Assembly (NCBI RefSeq): GCF_011064595.1
Contig: NZ_JAALJI010000011.1
Span: 62,001 to 126,000, forward strand
Source: Paludisphaera soli
Lineage (GTDB): Bacteria > Planctomycetota > Planctomycetia > Isosphaerales > Isosphaeraceae
Reading direction: 5' to 3'
Length of the DNA stretch: 64,000 nucleotides
Part shown: piece after piece, positions 59,539-64,000 of the stretch
Numbering within the stretch: position 1 is the stretch's first letter
Layout of the letters: every line of letters starts with the position of its first letter
Notes under the pieces: generated by a model
Database searches by the model: none
Seen by the model: only the letters and a program-made list of their open reading frames with translations
Told to the model about the DNA's origin: nothing
Program-made: the position numbers and the translations under genes

Positions 59539-61629
59539 CTAGCGCCGGGGTGCCGTCCGGCCGCCGAAGTCGCCGGCGGGGGCGGGCGCCAGCTTGAGCC
59601 AGTCGACGCCGACGAGATAGCTGACGCTCTCGGCGTTCCTGCCGGCTGTGGTGAGGCTCAGGACGTGGGGGCCGGCGTCCAGGTCGACCACGCCCAGCGG
59701 GACCTCGCCCGAGTGGACGACGTTCGGCGCGTACAGGTCGATGGGCTTGCCCAGCGGCGCGCCGTCGAGGGCGAGCTGCACGACGCCGTAGTCGGCGGCC
59801 TTCGTGAACGCGGCCCAGAGCGCGTAGGGGCCGGCCTTCTCGACCGGAAGCTCCAGGTCCAGCCGGGCGCCGGGCTCGCGGACGATCCAGAAGAGTTGGC
59901 TGGAGCCCGACCAGGCGTCGCCGAACGGGGTCATGTCCTGGCTGGCGAATTCGCCCGCCGTCTTGTCCCGGAGCCGCAGGGACTCGGCCTCGATCGCGCC
60001 CGGCTCGCGCTTGATCGGCGGCCGGGGATGGACGATGCGCGTGGACAGGTCCGGGACGCCCGAAGGTTCGACCTTCGCGCCGGGGGCGGCGTAAGCGTAG
60101 GCGATCGTCGCGTACTGGACCTTCACGGCCTCCCAGTGCCAGAGTTCCAGGTCGAACGTCAGCGAGCGGTCGAACGGGATGTTGTCGAGGACGTGCACTC
60201 GCAGGTTGCTGGTGTTCCCCTTGTTGCCGGGGCCGTCGCAGCGGGTCTGGGCGTGGAAGGGGTTCATGTAAGGATGCGGGTCGCACCAGGCGTAGCCGAA
60301 GTAATCCTCGGTGCCGGTGCCGAAGGTGCTGGGGAAGGCCTCGCCGTCGACGTAGGCCTTCTCGTCCCCCTCGCCCCACCAGGCCGGGGTCGGGTTGTGG
60401 ACGTTGCCGAGCAGGCCGACGAACCGCCCGGCCCCGCCCGAGACGCGGAGCGCCGGCCAGTCGAGCGTGCCGTCCGCCTTCACGGTCGGGACGTCGTCGC
60501 GCTGCCGCCAGCGGGCGTGGAACGTGAGCTTGTCGGCCGCCGAGGGGTCGTCTCGCCAGTTGTAGCGGACGACCAGGTCCGCCGCATGTCCGGACTGGTT
60601 CGCGACGGCGATCCGGGCCTTCCGCTTGTAGGGCATCTCCCATCGCGAGGCCATCGCCCCGTCCTCGCGGACCTCCTGGACCAGGGTGCGGAACGGGTTC
60701 AGGCCGGGCCCCGAGCCGAAGAAGTCGCCCAGCGGGACGGCGACCTGGGGCTCGGCCGCGTCGTCGAACGTGATCGTCAGCAGGGTGCGGGCGAGCACCT
60801 CGGCCAGGGCCTCGTCGTCCAGCTCGACCTTCCGGGCCTGGATCGCCAAAGCCGTCAGCACGCCCGGCTTGCCGGGGTCGTGGGCGAATTCTTGCGAGCG
60901 GCCGGGCTCCAGCCGGAACGGCCGGGACGCCGCGAGCGCCGCATCGAGCGGGGCCAGGGGCGATTCCAGGAGCGACCGCCGGGCCCGGGCGATCGCCCCG
61001 CCCGCCCGCTCCAGGACGCGGGGCGAATAACTCTCGACGGCCGTCCCCGGGGCGAACGTCGTGACGTTCACCTGGTAATACTGGTCCCCCTGCGTCGTCG
61101 TGATCTTGATCGACCTGGCGAACGGGAAGGGGAAGTAGAGGTTCCGCCCGCGCGAGGCGTCGTGGCCGAAGGGGGCGGAGAAGGGCTCGACCCGGCCGTC
61201 GGTGATCGCGGCGAAGTCGGCCGCCAGGGCCGGCTCGGCCGCGCCGTCGACGTAGATGCGCAGCTCGCCGGCCGGGTTGGCGCTCCAGATCCGCGAGACG
61301 TAGCCGGGCCCCTCCGCGTCGGCCAGGACCCACTCCCGCGCGTCGCCTTCGCCCTCGACGCGGAGGTAGTGACCCCGGTCGCCGTTGGCGAACGGCTCGA
61401 CGAGCTTGCCGTCCACGAGGCGGCTCGCGCGGTCGTAGCTGGAGGACTGGAGCGACCGCTCGCCCGGCAGCGGCACCTCAGCCAGCCACGAGGGGTCGAC
61501 CATCCGCCGCAGCAGCGACTCAACCGTCATCGGCCCCGGCGGCGCGTCGGCCCGCACTTCCCGCGAGGTCGGGGCCAGGGAGGCGGTCAGGAACGCCAGC
61601 GCCAGCAGGGCGCGTCGGGGCGTGGGCAT
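59539..61629 (-). CDS. DUF2961/GH172-type secreted glycoside hydrolase
   Basis: 696 aa. A signal peptide (ALLALAFLTASLAPTSREVRA) is followed by the DUF2961 jelly-roll region: SLQSSSYDRASRLVDGKLVE, WVLADAEGPGYVSRIWSANP, GRNLYFPFPFARSIKITTTQ, and later FPSTFGTGTEDYFGYAWCDP with acidic residues likely in the active site. DUF2961 founded family GH172, which includes difructose-anhydride synthases and alpha-D-arabinofuranosidases or fructofuranosidases; the substrate here is not defined. A C-terminal beta domain (YALWAAFTKAADYGVVQLAL) resembles a carbohydrate-binding module. The ATG at 61629 begins the signal peptide. Confidence 0.88.
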   Translation of the reverse strand: MPTPRRALLALAFLTASLAPTSREVRADAPPGPMTVESLLRRMVDPSWLAEVPLPGERSLQSSSYDRASRLVDGKLVEPFANGDRGHYLRVEGEGDAREWVLADAEGPGYVSRIWSANPAGELRIYVDGAAEPALAADFAAITDGRVEPFSAPFGHDASRGRNLYFPFPFARSIKITTTQGDQYYQVNVTTFAPGTAVESYSPRVLERAGGAIARARRSLLESPLAPLDAALAASRPFRLEPGRSQEFAHDPGKPGVLTALAIQARKVELDDEALAEVLARTLLTITFDDAAEPQVAVPLGDFFGSGPGLNPFRTLVQEVREDGAMASRWEMPYKRKARIAVANQSGHAADLVVRYNWRDDPSAADKLTFHARWRQRDDVPTVKADGTLDWPALRVSGGAGRFVGLLGNVHNPTPAWWGEGDEKAYVDGEAFPSTFGTGTEDYFGYAWCDPHPYMNPFHAQTRCDGPGNKGNTSNLRVHVLDNIPFDRSLTFDLELWHWEAVKVQYATIAYAYAAPGAKVEPSGVPDLSTRIVHPRPPIKREPGAIEAESLRLRDKTAGEFASQDMTPFGDAWSGSSQLFWIVREPGARLDLELPVEKAGPYALWAAFTKAADYGVVQLALDGAPLGKPIDLYAPNVVHSGEVPLGVVDLDAGPHVLSLTTAGRNAESVSYLVGVDWLKLAPAPAGDFGGRTAPRR

Positions 61630-61742
61630 GAGAGGGGCCCTCTTCCGCGGGATCAACCGGCAGGCGGGGCGGGCGGGGCGACGGGCTCCGTCCGTCGATC
61701 CTCAATCGGACCAGACCGCGGGGACCCCCGCAAGGCCTCGGC

Positions 61743-61760
61743 GGCATCCCGCATGCGGGA
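61743..61760. promoter_or_regulatory. 18-bp perfect palindrome in divergent promoter region
   Basis: CATCCCGCATGCGGGATG is a perfect 18-bp palindrome in the 302-bp gap between the GH172-type gene (minus) and the lactonase gene (plus), 114 bp from the first start and 172 bp from the second. It has the form of a site for a dimeric regulator. A related TCCCGC/GCGGGA motif lies in the divergent region at 26264-26277. The rest of the gap holds no gene. Confidence 0.5.
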
Positions 61761-61931
61761 TGAGAGGTGTCACGGGAACCGCACGTTTCGAACACGGGCC
61801 CGCCGCCCCGCCACGAGTCGAAGGCCGGGGGCAGGGATCGGGCCCGACCCTTGGCTCGCCTCGGGGGCTGTGATACGGTCGAGGGGCTTTCTGAGGACAT
61901 CCGTTTCGAGGCCGGGCGAGGGGAGCGTGCG

Positions 61932-63134
61932 ATGACGATGGGGACCGGATCGACGTCGCGGCGCGCGTTCGCGACCGCGTGGGCCTCCCTGCTGGCGGGA
62001 GCGATGTTCATGACGACGACCGAGGCCCGCGCCGCGGAGAAGTCCTGGGTGTTCGTCGGCACCTACACCAACTCGAAGTCCTCGCCCAGCGAGGGGATCT
62101 ATCGGCTGGAGTTCGACCCGGCCGACGGCTCGCTGACGCCGAAGGGGGTCGCGGCCGAGTCCGCCGACCCGTCGTTCCTGGCGGTCCACCCGAGCGGCAA
62201 GTTCCTCTACGCGGTGAACGAGCTGGGCGAGTTCGAGGGCGAGAAGGCCGGCGGCGTGAGCGCCTTCGCCCTGGACGCGGCGACCGGCGCGCTGAAGCCG
62301 CTGAACCGGCAGTCGTCCCGGGGGGCGCATCCGTGCCACCTGGCGATCGACCCGTCGGGTAAGGTCGCGCTGGCCGCCAACTACTCGGGCGGGAGCGTGG
62401 TTTGCCTGCCGATCGACCCGGACGGCTCGCTGCGGCCGGCCTCGTCGTTCATCCAGCATCAGGGCAAGAGCGTCGACCCCGACCGCCAGACCGCGCCCCA
62501 CGCCCATTCGGCGAACCTCGACCCGACGGGCAAGCTCGCCCTGGTGGCCGACCTGGGGCTCGACAAGGTTTTGATCTACGACCTGGACGCCCCCGCCGGC
62601 AAGCTCACGCCCCACGACCCGGCCTTCGCCCCGGTCGCGGCCGGCTCCGGGCCCCGGCACCTGGCCTGGCACCCCTCGGGCCGCTTCGCCTACGTCATCA
62701 CCGAGATGGGGAACACGGTCGCCGCGTTCGCCTACGACCAGGAGAAGGGCGCGCTCAAGGAGATCCAGTCGATCCCCACGCTCCCCGACGACTTCCGGGG
62801 CAAGAGCTTCTGCGCCGAGGTCGTCGCACACCCGTCGGGCAAGTTCCTCTACGGCTCGAACCGGGGCCACGACAGCCTGGCGATCTACAAGGTCGACCCC
62901 GCGACGAGGAAGCTGGCCGCGGCCGGCTGGCAGCCCGTCGGCGGCAAGAACCCGCGCAACTTCGCGATCGACCCCACCGGCGGGTTCCTGCTGGCCGCGA
63001 GCATGGATTCCGACCGGATCGTCGTCTTCCGCATCGACCCGGAGACCGGCGGGCTGACGGCCGTGGGCGAGCCGGTCTCGCTCCCGAAGCCCGTCTGCAT
63101 CCGGTTCGTGACGCAGCCCTCCTCGGCGAAGTGA
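61932..63134 (+). CDS. Lactonase-family beta-propeller (6-phosphogluconolactonase-like), exported
   Basis: 400 aa. The N-terminus (SRRAFATAWASLLAGAMFMT) is a Tat-like or Sec signal ending near ARAAEKS. The body is a seven-bladed propeller with repeats such as PSFLAVHPSGKFLYAVNELG, HPCHLAIDPSGKVALAANYS, GPRHLAWHPSGRFAYVITEM and NPRNFAIDPTGGFLLAASMD, the YbhE/Pgl lactonase pattern. Cytoplasmic members hydrolyse 6-phosphogluconolactone; an exported version more likely acts on another lactone, so the gene symbol pgl is not assigned. GGGGAG precedes the ATG. Divergent from the GH172-type gene, which could feed it sugar-derived lactones. Confidence 0.88.
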   Translation: MTMGTGSTSRRAFATAWASLLAGAMFMTTTEARAAEKSWVFVGTYTNSKSSPSEGIYRLEFDPADGSLTPKGVAAESADPSFLAVHPSGKFLYAVNELGEFEGEKAGGVSAFALDAATGALKPLNRQSSRGAHPCHLAIDPSGKVALAANYSGGSVVCLPIDPDGSLRPASSFIQHQGKSVDPDRQTAPHAHSANLDPTGKLALVADLGLDKVLIYDLDAPAGKLTPHDPAFAPVAAGSGPRHLAWHPSGRFAYVITEMGNTVAAFAYDQEKGALKEIQSIPTLPDDFRGKSFCAEVVAHPSGKFLYGSNRGHDSLAIYKVDPATRKLAAAGWQPVGGKNPRNFAIDPTGGFLLAASMDSDRIVVFRIDPETGGLTAVGEPVSLPKPVCIRFVTQPSSAK

Positions 63135-63152
63135 AGTGAGCCCGCCCCCCGC

Positions 63153-63983
63153 ATGAGCGTCCCCCTCGGCGACGAAGCGACGTGGTCCGAAGCGTCCGGC
63201 CCGGGCCGCCCGCGGCAGGCCAGGCTCGCTTCGCTCCTGTACGCGCCGGCCGAGGCCCGCGATCGTTCGCGGCGGATCTACGCGGCGGTGCTGGATGAGT
63301 CGCCGAGGATCCGCGAGGGGAACTTCGAGACGATCGGGGCGGACGACCTGGAGCGGCTGTTCCACCTCTACGACGCGGCCTTCTTCCGGGGGTCGTTGTC
63401 GGAGATGCTGCAGGAGGACCGGGCCTATCCGATGGCCTTCCGGCTCTCGCGGCGGCTGACCCGCGCCGCCGGCCAGACGATCCGCCTGGTGCGCCGGGTC
63501 CGTCGCGGCCCGACGGTGGTCGAGCAGGCCGAGTACGAGATCTCGGTCTCCACGACCTTGCTGTTCAACACGTTCCACGAGGTCGACCGCGAGGTGGTCG
63601 TCGGCGGCCTGGCCTGCGCCGACCGGCTGGAGGCGCTCCAGCGGATCTTCGAGCACGAGCTGCTGCACCTGGCCGAGTTCCTGGGCTGGGGCCGGTCGAG
63701 CTGCTCGGCCGAGAACTTCCACGCCCTCTCGCGGCGGATCTTCGCCCACGAGGGGGTCCGGCACGACCTGGTGACGCCCCGCGAGCAGGCCGCGGCGGCC
63801 TTCGGCGTCCGCGTGGGGGACGCCGTGGAGTTCGACATGGAGGGCGCCCGCCTGCTCGGACGCGTCAACCGCATCACCCGCCGGGCCACCGTGCTGGTGG
63901 AGGACCCCGCCGGCGTCCTCTTCACCGACGGCCGCCGCTACCAGACCTTCTACGTCCCCCTGTCGCTCCTGCGGCGGGTCTGA
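63153..63983 (+). CDS. SprT-like zinc metalloprotease-domain protein
   Basis: 276 aa. The HExxH motif IFEHELLHLAEFLGWG (His168, Glu169, His172) and the preceding DDLERLFHLYDAAFFRG match the SprT-like fold. The spacing and FLGWGRSSCSAENFHALSRR supply a possible third ligand. The C-terminal 65 residues (FGVRVGDAVEFDMEGARLLG, VNRITRRATVLVEDPAG) form a small beta domain like an SH3 or KOW module, which could bind nucleic acid. SprT-like proteins include DNA-protein-crosslink proteases, but bacterial roles are mostly unknown. It starts 18 bp after the lactonase stop and may be co-transcribed. Confidence 0.8.
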   Translation: MSVPLGDEATWSEASGPGRPRQARLASLLYAPAEARDRSRRIYAAVLDESPRIREGNFETIGADDLERLFHLYDAAFFRGSLSEMLQEDRAYPMAFRLSRRLTRAAGQTIRLVRRVRRGPTVVEQAEYEISVSTTLLFNTFHEVDREVVVGGLACADRLEALQRIFEHELLHLAEFLGWGRSSCSAENFHALSRRIFAHEGVRHDLVTPREQAAAAFGVRVGDAVEFDMEGARLLGRVNRITRRATVLVEDPAGVLFTDGRRYQTFYVPLSLLRRV

Positions 63984-64000
63984 GCGACGCCCGGGCGTTT

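Overview
The window is very GC-rich DNA from a bacterium of the phylum Planctomycetota, most likely the Isosphaeraceae (relatives of Paludisphaera, Singulisphaera or Tautonia). The evidence is gene content: two DUF1559 pseudopilin-like proteins each followed by a small lipoprotein, a dehydrogenase/HEAT/haem-binding protein of the PVC type, two sulfatases, a planctomycete-style ECF sigma factor overlapping a Ser/Thr kinase, a DUF2961 (GH172) hydrolase, many secreted proteins of unknown function, and strong G/C preference at codon third positions. No rRNA, tRNA, CRISPR array, phage gene or intact transposase was seen. The species assignment is inference from content, not from a marker gene.

Layout. 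1-2.5 kb: the end of a truncated gene, a TPR protein, ribulose-phosphate 3-epimerase and a thioredoxin-TPR protein. 2.6-5.8 kb: a scarred accessory patch. It holds a DUF433/DUF5615 toxin-antitoxin-like pair bracketed by a 128-bp direct repeat, an RsbU-type phosphatase, a ParD-like antitoxin whose ParE toxin is cut to about 16 codons, an orphan antitoxin-like gene, and relics of the phosphatase and of the flippase in the order a tandem-duplication junction would leave. 5.8-8.8 kb: a membrane protein, a polysaccharide flippase and a DUF4919 protein. 8.8-12.3 kb: a stress cassette reading sigma factor, zinc-finger anti-sigma factor, membrane-anchored HtrA-like PDZ protein; the last lacks the catalytic His and Asp. 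12.6-17 kb: a secreted alpha/beta hydrolase, a 199-bp MITE-like element with terminal inverted repeats and a 10-bp target duplication, and a large secreted glycosidase-like protein.

17-26 kb: a small membrane peptide, a DUF1559/lipoprotein pair, a beta-propeller-like protein, a membrane hydrolase, a PiT phosphate transporter, a leucine-rich-repeat protein and an HHxxxDG acyltransferase. The last two share a nearly identical upstream element. 26-34 kb: the PVC haem/HEAT protein, a Tat-exported FAD oxidoreductase, a repeat protein and a 7Fe ferredoxin. 34-45 kb: the sigma/kinase pair, a TIM-barrel-like secreted protein, the second DUF1559/lipoprotein pair running into a sulfatase, a convergent second sulfatase, a hypothetical secreted protein, a small phosphatase and a CHAP-like amidase.

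45-59.5 kb is a cell-surface glycan region: a group 4-like glycosyltransferase, an FkbM methyltransferase, a 2,880-residue cyclic beta-1,2-glucan synthetase (NdvB type) and an ABC half-exporter that could play the NdvA role. 59.5-64 kb: a GH172-type hydrolase, a lactonase-fold protein divergent from it across an 18-bp perfect palindrome, and a SprT-like metalloprotease.

Nothing in the window forms an obvious large novel system. The best leads are the sigma/anti-sigma/pseudo-protease cassette, the MITE-like element, the repeat-bounded toxin-antitoxin cassette with its duplication scar, and the shared promoter-like element.
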